In this document: positions 54,398 to 64,000 of the stretch, in pieces | Layout of the letters: each line of letters begins with the position of its first letter | Numbering within the stretch: the stretch's first letter is position 1 | Source: Acephala macrosclerotiorum | Lineage: Eukaryota; Ascomycota; Leotiomycetes; Helotiales; Mollisiaceae | Direction of reading: 5' to 3' | Assembly (NCBI GenBank): GCA_014904845.1 | Contig: MU119205.1 | Span: 744,001 to 808,000, forward strand | Length of the DNA stretch: 64,000 bases | Position numbers and translations under genes: made by a program | Notes under the pieces: model-generated | What the model was told of the DNA's origin: nothing | What the model saw: only the letters and a program-made list of their open reading frames with translations | The model's database searches: none

Positions 54398-55521
54398 ATG
54401 CCACCATCGCCAGAGCCACTGGCTGCGAGCTCCAGCGACTCGGACTTGACCGGCGCGACTCCCACACTGAGCAAGCAACAGGATGTCCTCGTAGAGACCC
54501 CCGATTATGACTCCTTCCTTAGCAAGTCCTCTATCAATGGTGGTAACAGCACAATGAAGCGACCAATGCAACGAAGCGCCGACGACCAGGAGAGTCCGAT
54601 CAAGAAGCATCGAGTTGCTAGAAACAAGGACCCTGCTACGTATGCTGTCAAGGCGAAGATGAAGTTGGCAGGTGTAAGTTTTGAAATGTTAATCGAGAAA
54701 AATATTGATATAGGTGCTGACAATTTGCGCAGAAAATCAACAAGAGAAGCCCAGTATGTCCGCCTGGTATCATCTTTCGGTGGAGCGACAACCAGCATAA
54801 TGATACGGAGAAGGCAATTGTCAATCAGAAGGATGAGGGCAAGCTCATGATGACTTTGACGGATGAAGACGGTCAAGATTGGCAATTCCCCTACGCTAAT
54901 GCAAAGGATTTCGACTGGACGAGCAAGGCAGCTATTGCCCGACTGAACAACCAGCGTGGTCAAATTATCCGCCGCAGACTAGATCGACCTGGTGATATCA
55001 AGGATAAGACCCCGAAGGCGCCATGGACCACCAAGGAGAAGAAGTACCTCTCAAATCTTGTTACCGACAAGATTCGAAAAACCAAACACGCCCTCACTTG
55101 GACGGACTGGGAGGAAGTGGCTAAGGATTTTAACGCGAAGTTCGAGGGCGTTACAATGGCTAAGGGCGAGAGAATCTCCCCAGCCATATACCGCAAGAAG
55201 GATGGAGGCATTGCCGAGAGCAAGGAGGAACGATTGGCCAAGAAGGCAGAGGATAAAATCCTGAGCCATCCCCACGTTATCGTCGCAAGACAGTACAAGA
55301 GCATCAAGGCCCAATACCGTCGATGGCCCGATGAAGTACAAATGATGGACGCCCTGGTCGCTTCTGTAACTGCTGAAGCAGACGATGCAGCAATACTAAG
55401 CCACGAGGACGAGGAAGGGAGCGAACACGAATCTGAGGCTGCTGAGGGCGACAGCGAAGAGTCTAAGTCCGAGGAGGAGAGTAGTCCATGTTTCCCAAAC
55501 ATTCTTGCTGCTGCAGCTTGA
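54398..55521 (+). CDS. cluster gene F: SANT-like protein lacking the C-H-C-C part
   Basis: Exons 54398-54673 and 54733-55521 (59-nt intron, GTAAGT donor, GTGCTGAC branch) join KMKLAG to KINKRSPVCPPG. From the in-frame ATG at 54398 it has 354 aa, but the frame is open further upstream and the true start is uncertain. Features: Pro/Ser-rich N-terminus; KKHRVARNKD; MMTLTDEDGQDWQFPYANAK then DFDWTSKAAIARLNNQRGQI (equivalent of the D-I-R-E-Y-P ... A-L-N-K block); PKAPWTTKEKKYLSNLVTDK, WTDWEEVAKDFNAKFEGVTM and AKGERIS (SANT-like block); VARQYKSIKAQYRRW; and a very acidic tail (SEHESEAAEGDSEESKSEEE). Rightmost member of the cluster. Confidence 0.65.
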
Positions 55522-56378
55522 GAATGTCATTGTCCGGGTCCATGGTATGCCTCTCCGATGCCCGAATCACCGTTGTCCCCTTCCACTGCTTCCTCTGTAT
55601 CTTCTCCATTGTCCAGCAGGTGGTGGGACATTGGCAAGGCAGTGATGCCATCTGTGTTTTGTTTCCTCTTCTCACACTTCTGTACTTACTCGAGGCGGGA
55701 ATGAAGAACACAGAATCATAATTTCAATGTCCCTTGTCGTGTTGGTGATCGTGAAGTGCTCAAGATAGGTGCTTACAGCGGCCTAGAAGTCTCTAGCTGT
55801 CGAACAGCATTGCCATCGAGTCATCGCCAGAAGAATCCAGGCCATCATAGTGAGGCGTACAAGTGTCTGAAATAGGCAGGTGCGAAGCCACTCATCTTCT
55901 TTCTCATGCATGGTGATGTGCTTCCTGATAATGAGTGGTGGCGGAGAAGGAGTGTCGTCGGTTTAGGATGTGCTTAGTAATAGCATGCTTCAAGCTTTCG
56001 CTCCTGCATTTAGCCTAATCTAACGTGCCACAAGCCTAGAACACCCCGCTGCAAAACAGAAGTCCGCACTGCCACAGAGGAGGTAGTGAAGGCAAGCTGC
56101 CTTGCAGCCACTCTAAGCCTAAGCCGGGTAGCACATCACTGCAGGAACTTCAGTGAGTCAACCCGCTGACGAATTCACCAAAGATGTGACTGTATTACCT
56201 CCCCCCTTTTCCTCTCGCGAAGGCATAGGAGGTATATGAGGATGGCACTTCTCCTTCTGGATACTTAATGAAAGTCCATCGAGCAGAACATTGAGCCGTC
56301 GCATCTTCAGGCTCTCAGCAGGAGCCACAGCCTCCCCAATTTTCACATTAAACATCTCCACCATCGACTCTCTTCGAG
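55522..56378. other. intergenic, right border of the paralog cluster
   Basis: 857 nt. The 3' flank of gene F and promoter of the transporter. No other feature recognised. Confidence 0.35.
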
Positions 56379-58019
56379 ATGTCACAAACGACCACTAGCA
56401 CCGAGGTAGCAGCCGGAAACCTTCGAGCCATTGAATTGGAACCCGTTGGTATCCCTGCAGGTTACTATCAGAGCAGCCTGTCTCAAAAGAAGACAATTCT
56501 CGCTCCCGAGAACGCCAATAACTCTTTTGAAGCCCTCACCAACACCGAAACGCACACAATATCAACATGGAGAGCCGTAGCCATCATCGGCACCATCTCC
56601 TGTATCTCTCTCATCCAGGCAATGCTTGGAGGAATTCTCATTGTCAGCTTGCCAACCATGGCACGTGACATCGGGCTTTCCGGCAATCTACTGCTGTGGC
56701 CAGCGTCGGTCAACGCCCTGGCTTGTGGATGCACCCTTCTTTTGTCTGGATCCATCTCAGATGTTGTTGGTGGGAGGAGGGTTTATCTCATCGGTTGTTT
56801 CTCCTTGGTCGCCACCACGATCGCTTGTGGTGTTTGCAGAACCGGCATCGAGCTGATTCTGTTCCGTGCTCTTCAGGGAATCGCTCTTTCGCTTTGCCTT
56901 CCTTCCTCTGTGTCTCTCATCACCAAGGATATACCGACAGGCACATATCGAAATGTTGCATTTGCGTGCCTTGGTGCTGGGCAACCTCTCGGCTTCAGTC
57001 TCGGATTGGTGCTTGGTGGAATTTTCGTCGGCAGCATCGGCTGGAGATGGGGCTACTACACTGGAGCCATTCTGACCTTTTTGATTTGGATCATCTCCAT
57101 CTTTGGAATTCCAAAGGACGAAGAAACCGAGTACCAATCTTTCTCCACTCAGCTCCATCGCATCAAGACTGAAATAGACTGGATCGGCTGCACCCTGCTC
57201 AGTACTTCTCTCGGCATGTTTTCGTATGTGTTCTCCGTCCTGGCAGGGGGTTCCTCCAATTTCTTCGAACCGGCATCACTAGCATTGTTCTCAGTCGCAG
57301 TGGTACTGCTACCAATCTTCGGCTTCCATATCCGAAGGCAAGAAAAACTCGGCCGAAAGGTTATTATTCCTCCTTCCTTGCTGAGGAATCGAATCTTCAC
57401 CTCTTTATGCATTACAGTCTTCATCATCTGGGGAGTCTTTGAAGCGATGCAGTTCTTCCTAACGCTCTTTTATCAGCAAGTTCAATCTTTGTCACCTTTA
57501 CAAACAAGTTTGAGATTCTTACCAATGGTTGTCACTGGGACATTGACAAACTTCGTAACAGGCTGGTTGGTCAAACGGGTACGAGCAGATATTTTGGTGA
57601 TGACATCGGCTGTCACAGCGGCAGTTGCACCTTTGCTGATGGCAATCGTTGACCCAAGCTGGTCGTACTGGACTTGTGCATTCCTGGCCACCAGCTTTGC
57701 ACCAATTTGTGGAGACGTTTTGTTCACAGTTTCAAACTTGTTGATCACTTCTGTTTTTCCTCCACAAACTCATGGGTTGGCTGGTGGTGTGTTCAACACC
57801 ATTGCCAATATTGGAAACAGTGTTGGTTTGGCAGTGACTGCTGTGGTAGCATCGGCAGTCACCATGGCTGAGGATGGGAAGATGGACAGCACACCCAAAA
57901 GTTTGATGGATGGGTATCGAGCTTCATTTTGGTTGTGTTTTGGTTTCAATATCTTGGTCTTGGGTGTGATTGGGTTCGGACTGAGAAAGATTGGAAAGGT
58001 GGGCGTCAAGGTTGAGTAG
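56379..58019 (+). CDS. MFS transporter, DHA2-type drug:H+ antiporter
   Basis: Single exon, 546 aa. A hydrophilic N-terminus of ~65 residues precedes about 14 predicted membrane segments, the DHA2 pattern (aminotriazole/ATR1-like). Motif A is seen as GSISDVVGGRRVYLIG between helices 2 and 3. Motif B region: LILFRALQGIALSLCLPSS. The antiporter motif C region GAGQPLGFSLGLVLGG is close to, but not exactly, G-x8-G-P-x2-G-G, with Q-P-L-G in place of G-P. Later helices include FAPICGDVLFTVSNLLI and GLAGGVFNTIANIGNSVGLA. Substrate cannot be read from the sequence. No biosynthetic genes adjoin it, so general efflux is more likely than export of a clustered metabolite. Confidence 0.87.
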   Translation: MSQTTTSTEVAAGNLRAIELEPVGIPAGYYQSSLSQKKTILAPENANNSFEALTNTETHTISTWRAVAIIGTISCISLIQAMLGGILIVSLPTMARDIGLSGNLLLWPASVNALACGCTLLLSGSISDVVGGRRVYLIGCFSLVATTIACGVCRTGIELILFRALQGIALSLCLPSSVSLITKDIPTGTYRNVAFACLGAGQPLGFSLGLVLGGIFVGSIGWRWGYYTGAILTFLIWIISIFGIPKDEETEYQSFSTQLHRIKTEIDWIGCTLLSTSLGMFSYVFSVLAGGSSNFFEPASLALFSVAVVLLPIFGFHIRRQEKLGRKVIIPPSLLRNRIFTSLCITVFIIWGVFEAMQFFLTLFYQQVQSLSPLQTSLRFLPMVVTGTLTNFVTGWLVKRVRADILVMTSAVTAAVAPLLMAIVDPSWSYWTCAFLATSFAPICGDVLFTVSNLLITSVFPPQTHGLAGGVFNTIANIGNSVGLAVTAVVASAVTMAEDGKMDSTPKSLMDGYRASFWLCFGFNILVLGVIGFGLRKIGKVGVKVE

Positions 58020-59170
58020 CTGTCTGTCAGGGGTATATTCTGTTGACGAGTTCGTCAACCAGGAAAAAAAAAGTCAACGTTGATTTCGTTTCCACATCTA
58101 AAAAAATATTATCAGCTTGTTTGGTCCGCCATGTTTCAGCTTTGCAAATGTTAATGTGGATTGAGAGGAATGGGAAGCTTGGTATTGTGGATGAAACAAC
58201 AGAGGTCGACAGTGCATCCTCTCTTGAGGTAGATCGACTTACCGGGATATTGGGTATGGCTTCATGATTGCATTGAAAGAATAAAACCCAGAACCCAGGT
58301 CTGTTTGATTTTGTTGTTTCTCATTCCGCGTATGCTGTTGTTGATGAAGCTAATGAACGTGTGAAAGTGGAAAAATCGAAGTAGATAATCAGAAATAATC
58401 GCTTTCGGGTCGACAGGTGCTGTTGCGATATATCCGAGTTCGATTTTGTCGCTATCTTTGAAGGGAAATAGCATTGGCTTGCTACTGAAGGCCTTGGTTA
58501 TGGCTGGAATTGTGTGCGGATCTAGGAAGATGAAGCGAGGTAAGGAAGACGATGAGAGGTGGAAAGATAGGCTGGTTGGACTTACAATGAAAACCTGTCT
58601 TGTCGACCGACAAAGAGATTTGGCTCAATTGGATTTCGTTGTCGAGCCTGCAATAACCGCGCTTGCTTTAATTTGATGACTTGCCCATGTGTGGTTTTGG
58701 AAATGAATAGTGGAAACTTGAGAAGGTATTGAGAAAGAAGGTGGCTCAAGGTTGAGGAGAGATCTAGTTGAAGTGTGACCTGTCCACACTCAATGGTTAA
58801 ATTGGCCCTTATGATAACGTCCGGAAAATAAGCCATACATGTCCTTTCGTCTACGGCACGCTGATGGTCTTGTTTGTGTAGCATTATAAGAGCTGGATTG
58901 AAGCTGCTGAGGAGGGCGGAAGATTAGGCCAAGATGAAGACGAAGACGCGTTGGGGGACGAGGAAGACCATCATGAACGGGTTCGAAGACGATAAAGCCT
59001 GGAAGAGCGTTGAAATAGTACGTCGAGGAACGTTGGACGCTTCGAAGAAGAGGTGGTGTGTTGAAGAGGAAAGGTGTTGTAGGAACAAGGCCTTCAATAG
59101 ATGGGGAAGGTGCGTTTTGTCGGGCCGGAATTCTGAGGGTTTTCACGTCGTTGCGTTGAAATTGAAGCCA
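58020..59170. other. gene-poor region, nothing firmly supported
   Basis: Frames on both strands at 58790-59293 overlap each other; neither has recognisable domains or splice-consistent neighbours. Confidence 0.3.
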
Positions 59171-59719
59171 TTATCCCAAGCAAGGAACAATCGCGATACT
59201 AAGGTCCATGAGAAAGAGGAGGAAGAAAGAGTAAGGTGTGAACGAAGATGGCGGGGTCTTCACGATCGCTGGAGACGACAACGTAAAAAATAACCACTTC
59301 AAGATATTATAGTAACGTGGGTCCGCCCAAACGGTATTAGCATCGGGAAGTAAGTCGCTAGCTCGATTCTCTAAGCCCATTCTCCATTTCGATTTAATCT
59401 CCAACCCAAATGCATCAATATATTCCTCCAGAGCAGTGACACCCATCATTTCGCCTCCCTTTTCCAGCGGCCCGACCATTGTTCCGGCCTCTTCCACGCC
59501 TCCGTTCTCTCAATGACCTCCTCGCCAGCTCTGGTGCATTACAGAGCTCCAGAAAGATCCGAACCTTCTCATAAACGACGTGGACGAAACTGATCCTAAG
59601 AAAGATTTCCCAGGTTCGCGTATGGAGCAAATTCTTTGCGCTTCCCTGACGACTTTGTCTTCTGCAGCAACACCCCTCCACACTTCCATTCTACCTCGCC
59701 CACGTTTCACGACTTCCAA
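59171..59719 (-). pseudogene. decayed unrecognised coding region
   Basis: Minus-strand frames at 59510-59719 (VWRGVAAEDKVVREAQRICS) and 59171-59497 (MMGVTALEEYIDAFGLEIKS, LENRASDLLPDANTVW) are in the same phase and separated only by a TGA at 59510-59512. A second frame through the same bases reads YEKVRIFLELCNAPELA, so more than one shift may be present. Protein-like composition but no family recognised. Confidence 0.3.
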
Positions 59720-61649
59720 CTCCCATTGACATATTTATCTTCTCAATCAAGCTTCCAAGAACCTTGACATTATCGGTTTTAGCACGGTTATTTCACCGGC
59801 TTTGTGCCAAAGCGTTGCCCCCCACTTGAAGAGGAATTGATGAAGCAATAGCACGAACCATCGACAACGCACCAGCAGACGATCATCAGGCATCAGAAAG
59901 AGCACCCGTGCCCTAAATATCCACACATACATTCCGATAAATGTTTTGTTAAATCAGTCGCCGGAGTTTAGGATTGTTCGTACCATGCGCAGCCTGCGAT
60001 TCCAACTCTCATTGTAAACCCAAAACTAACAACCACACCGACCATACCCACCATGGGAATTCCAGAAATTTTCCCAAAGTCCCAGGCAGTTGTGGATACC
60101 AGATCGTCTGACCATCAGCCTTCAGTCACTCTTTCAACAACTCAATCAAAACACGCCCATCCACCCAAAGAAACTGTGGCACCGATGCCCCAGCCCACTT
60201 CCTGAGATATCAACCTGGCCCTTGAATATCACCTGGCATTAGTTGAAAGCATTGGCCAGTTGCTGCAGAGAGCATAAAGCGAAAAGAAACACAATTTTAG
60301 CAAAGCAAGGACCTATTCGACTTGCTGCACTACAGCCTTTCATCACGGTATCGAGCACCCACATTCTCAAGACATGATGTTTCGGACTATCAATTGCTAT
60401 ATTACTCTACATCGCACTCCATCAAACAGACAAACAGACCGACTTCCAATCGAGTTCCACAATTGCATCAAGTGGCATCTGCACCGATGGACTCGGGCCA
60501 TCAATGTGTAAAAGATCATACACCTCAAACCCTCTTAGCGACACGACGAGACATTCCGTCAGGAATCTCTCCGTAGAGTTTATCGCTGATCTGAAAGGAA
60601 TCAGCTAGGTTTCGAGAAGGATTGGGGATGATGAAGTCTCCTGCAAGAGTTGGGTCATCGTCGATTGTGGCGCGTAAAACCTTGATAGTCTTCTGCTAGC
60701 AGCACCAAGAGCAACACCAAGAGGAGAATCTTAACCACTAGCACCACGAGCAGGTTATCGGATTCAGAAGGCTCGCTTCAGCTGGTGTTGTCTTACTGCA
60801 TCGTCCTTGACGAGATGGGTGCGGTCCATGTTGCCACTTTCAAATGCTTCGACATATTGTTTGTCCGTCCAATCGTACATAGCGCCGCGGATCCGCTTCG
60901 GCCAGGAGAATCGGTATCTATACTCTTCTTTACACACTTAGGACGACTTTACCTTTCTATCCATGACAAGCTTGAGAGCAGTAATCGGAGGAGGCTCCAA
61001 TTTAGCAAGAAGGCGTTCCGTAACACCAGGCCAACAATCGGACCTCCAGTCCGAGCTCGGTGCCCTCTGGAATACTGCATTTAGCAAAGGTGGCGTGAGC
61101 CTCGCCTTTTCCTCCCATCTCAGCTCCAGACCCCAGATGAGCTTATAGTAAAGACGATATCCCTGCTAACGCCCGGGGAGCGAACGGAGGAGAGCATGTT
61201 CCCAAGAGACGTACTTTAGGAAGATGATCAGTTGGGTAGAGCCTCGTCTAAGGCACCACTTGGCTACTCTCTCAGACCCCAGTTTCAGGGAGATCTGTGA
61301 TTATTCTCATTCACATCTGATGAAAACCAGGAATCAGTTGTCCCTGGAGCTCGAAGATGAAAGACCTGGTAAGATAGAGGCACGGAACCCCATCACTTCT
61401 CTATTTCGCGTTGACCTCTGGAAGATCAACCAGTCAACTCTTGGCACAAGTTACTGCGGTTCGAAACTTAGGAGCACCCATCGACCGGACGACAAGGCGT
61501 GCCAACGAGTTGATCACAGCCCTACTGAAGGCCAGCAACCTGCTCAGTAATGGGTCCGCCACCAATCACATATCGAAATATGGTGCCGTAACAGAAGCAA
61601 TGAGCCCCGGCAAAAATTGGAGTGGCAAACTCACGCTTCGGCATCGCAG
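59720..61649. other. gene-poor region with unrecognised open frames
   Basis: At 61411-61653 (+) a frame reads AQVTAVRNLGAPIDRTTRRA and ELITALLKASNLLSN, preceded in another frame at 61224-61550 by SHLMKTRNQLSLELEDERPG. They look like pieces of one decayed gene that I cannot name. The rest shows nothing. Confidence 0.3.
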
Positions 61650-62244
61650 CTAGCCCCCAGGCATGGAATCGCGCAGGAAGTCGAGGATGGCTTGGCGGAC
61701 CTCGAGTATGGTCATGACCAGCAGTTCACCAAGATCGGAATCACGGCTGTTGTAGACGGATGTAGCAAGGCCCATGTTTCTAATACGACCAGTACGACCT
61801 GAAGTGATATTAGGCATTACTCAACGACGTTGACTGATTGAACTTACCGATGTAATGAATGTACTCTTGGATTCCACATGGTACCTCAGCTCCCGGATGG
61901 CTAGCTCGAGGTTGAGCCGGAGCTGTAGGCAAATATTCGTAGCCGCCTTCAGGAAGCTCAGCAGCTGCATTGTCCTTCGATCCCCATCCACCGCTATTAC
62001 CCTCGCCTTGTTCCCGATCCTCCTCCTCAGCCCCAAACTGAAGCTTGGTGATGTAACCTTCACCATCAATAGTGAGGCGCTCGGGGGTGTTCTTGAAAAG
62101 CCGAAACCACAGATCAACGAACTCAGCTTTTCTGGTAGCCAGCTTTCCCACGGCCCTAGAATAGGCATATAGGAATTGCTTGACCACCTCTATGCAAGAG
62201 GTTATGGCAATATCCGATCCGCCGTGCTCACGAGGCAATCTCAA
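61650..62244 (-). pseudogene. fragment of a DEAD-box RNA helicase C-terminal region
   Basis: Frames 61848-62244 and 61650-61798 are separated by a 49-nt intron with a GTAAGT donor. They join CGIQEYIHYIG to RTGRIRNMGLATSVYNSRDS, then DLGELLVMTILEVRQAILDF and a stop. This is motif VI (E-Y-I-H-R-I-G-R-T-G-R) and the end of a Ded1/Vasa-type helicase. The conserved H-R-I-G is H-Y-I-G here. The 140 residues upstream do not contain motifs IV or V or the usual A-T-D-V-A-A-R-G. Instead they read WFRLFKNTPERLTIDGEGYI and a Gly/Glu-rich stretch, so the fragment looks fused to foreign or scrambled sequence. Unlikely to be an active helicase. Confidence 0.55.
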
Positions 62245-64000
62245 CGGGAGATTCTATGAGAATCTCATCAAGTCCTGGCGTAACGTGCTACTTCTCTCGC
62301 TGTTTCGATCGCTGATGACCTAGCCTGCTAGAGATGTCAGCGTTCATCAAAGAGTACCAGGACCGTGGTGCTTTATCTCCATCCACCACTACACCATCCT
62401 CATCCAGTCGAAAGTTCTTGCCTCTTGCCCGCTAGGTGAAGCACATTTCTGCGGCTGATAGGGTTTTCGATGCGCGTGTTGAGGCAGTTCTCCTCTCTAA
62501 TAGATCGGCAGAGAAGTAGATGGTAAGGATCAGCTGCTTGTGGACGGCGAATCTACACAATCGACTTCTGAATTCCACCGTCAGCTAAATGGCAACTACA
62601 GATGGAAATTCGAGGCCTTCTTGAGAGCCATGTACCTCGAGCTCGGCCTCGTGGAGATCTATAAGGAAGACATTAGATTGCTAATTGGTAATATCTCACT
62701 CGGGCCGAGGAGCAGTTTTAAGTCTTGCTCAGGACCAAGAAGGGCCATTGCACTCCAGCGTACATCTTCCGATTGAGAGACTTCAACCTTGGAATGACTT
62801 CAGCATCTGAAAGGCTATTGGGTCGACTCCTTCATTGGTGGAGGGCGTTCTAGAACAATATTGAACTACTTTTCGCGAATATTTGGAACTCGCATTACAA
62901 CCCTTCCATGGCGGAACGATACTCACTTGAGGGGTTTGATTCGCTATCGCTTCCTCAAAGCTTGTTTCTGGCGAGAACAACACTTGACTCTGGCGCATCA
63001 TCTGAGGTCTCGTCAGTCACACTAGCAACAGATATGCATACCTGCCGGACTTCACAAATGGAATGCGAGAGCGGAGTTATTTGTTCAAAGTGTTCAAAGA
63101 AATGGCCTCTGGCCGTGCTGCAGCTATCCTACGCTAATCGCTTCATGAGATCAAAGCTTACGGCCTGTCTTTAAATATCAGTTCAAAGACTAAAAGGCGT
63201 GTTCTAGGGCTCTTACCTTTGTTTCAAAAAGACCCCTCTGCAGCCTGCCAGTCTCTGCCAGTCTCCGCCAACCGCCAACCAAGCCGCTCAAACCCCACCG
63301 TATTGCCTGAGGAATGACGCCGTACATGCCATGTGCGTTGGCATAAGGCATTGCTTGACTAGCAAGATGCTTATGCATTGCTGGCATCATAAGGAGCCGT
63401 CGAAGCCGAGCTACCAAGGTCGTGGGTACACCAGCGACACTCGCGAGAGTAACTACAGGACTACCAAAAGACATCTTAGCTAATACCTTGGCCATCTCGC
63501 TGGGGAGATTAGCAGATGCAATGTAGTTGTATGGGTTCTTCTCTATCAGGGTGTCTAGCCCCGACGCTCAATTATTGGCCCTGACCCTACAAAGACGAGG
63601 CCAAGTACAGAGAAGCATAGCATGGTACTAGTTCAAGAACTTCACCTCCTCATCGGCCTTCGCAATCTCTGGTGCCTTTCTCTGCTTCCCAGCTTCCTCC
63701 TTGCGCTTATTCTTATCGCTGCGGTTGCCAGTGGCTCGCGCATCTTCAAGGGCAGCCTCGGAATTGCCGGCGGTTTGAGGGTCTTGAAGGATAGTCATAT
63801 TTGTGGGCGAATTGCTGGTATCGGTAGCTTGAGGCTCCTCAATCGTAGTCATGTTTGAAGAGGAGTTTTCGGATGGTTGAGGGTTCAGTGTGGTACGTAT
63901 CGCCTCAGTACCGCGAAGGGAGAAGTTATACTCAACAAAGTGTGTACTCTACAAGGACTTCAACAGACGAGGCCGTGGGTTGTGCCTACTTTGAGGACTC
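62245..64000. other. gene-poor right end, broken unrecognised frames
   Basis: On the minus strand, 63190 up to about 63570 is open and reads GLDTLIEKNPYNYIASANLP, then SFGSPVVTLASVAGVPTTLV and GVIPQAIRWGLSGLVGGWRR. A charged frame at 63628-63852 (MTTIEEPQATDTSN... EAGKQRKAPEIAK) lies upstream. They may be exons or debris of one gene; I do not recognise it. A plus-strand frame at 62540-62776 (FEAFLRAMYLELGLVEIY) is equally unassigned. Confidence 0.3.

Noticed and set aside
1..64000. CRISPR array, prokaryotic operon signals, rRNA, transposase or reverse transcriptase genes
   Set aside because: None seen; gene structure and content are eukaryotic, and no regular spaced repeats or catalytic motifs of mobile elements were found by eye.

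Overview
The window looks like nuclear DNA of a filamentous ascomycete (Pezizomycotina; a Leotiomycete-type genome is my guess, not shown). The reasons are: short 45-80 nt spliceosomal introns with GTANGT donors and CTAAC/CTGAC branch sites, HET-domain genes, and single-copy eukaryotic housekeeping genes with fungal architecture. Exon structures were assembled by hand from frame continuity and splice motifs.

Left and centre (1-40 kb) are mostly conserved genes: the N-terminal part of Cdc7-type kinase (minus, cut by the window start), condensin subunit 1, an intron-containing tRNA-Val, a HET-domain protein, an unusual tRNA-Tyr, an OXR1-like TLDc protein, a WD40 Dph7-like protein, a DUF1917 protein, the NatC catalytic subunit, PDAT (Lro1), a small unrecognised gene, a decayed membrane-protein gene, an APT-like esterase with a Cys in place of the nucleophile Ser, a decayed HET gene, an F-box protein, a second decayed HET gene, Rpn12, coatomer alpha and UGGT. 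The last two are divergently transcribed secretory-pathway genes.

From 40.7 to 55.5 kb lies a cluster of related genes that I cannot match to a named family: A (minus), a decayed copy (minus), B, C and D (plus), E (minus) and F (plus). The full form has a C-H-C-C motif near the N terminus, a helical region, a W-x-F-V-x-G-T-D / K-F-F-L-I-R block, a Myb/SANT-like block (P-P-W-T-x-x-E ... D-W-x-x-I-A ... F-x-x-V) and a basic tail. C and E keep only the SANT-like block and F lacks the C-H-C-C part. This is the most novel gene system in the window.

From 56 to 64 kb there is one intact MFS transporter, followed by a gene-poor stretch holding a fragment of a DEAD-box helicase C-terminal region and other broken reading frames.

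The most striking single locus is the tRNA-Tyr(GTA) at 10.44-10.58 kb. Besides the usual anticodon-loop intron, its T-arm is split by a 57-nt insert that begins GTATGT, contains TACTGAC and ends TTAG, exactly like a spliceosomal intron. Removing it restores a perfect T-arm. Several genes also show apparent one-base losses in short homopolymers, so either recent decay or assembly error must be considered for them.
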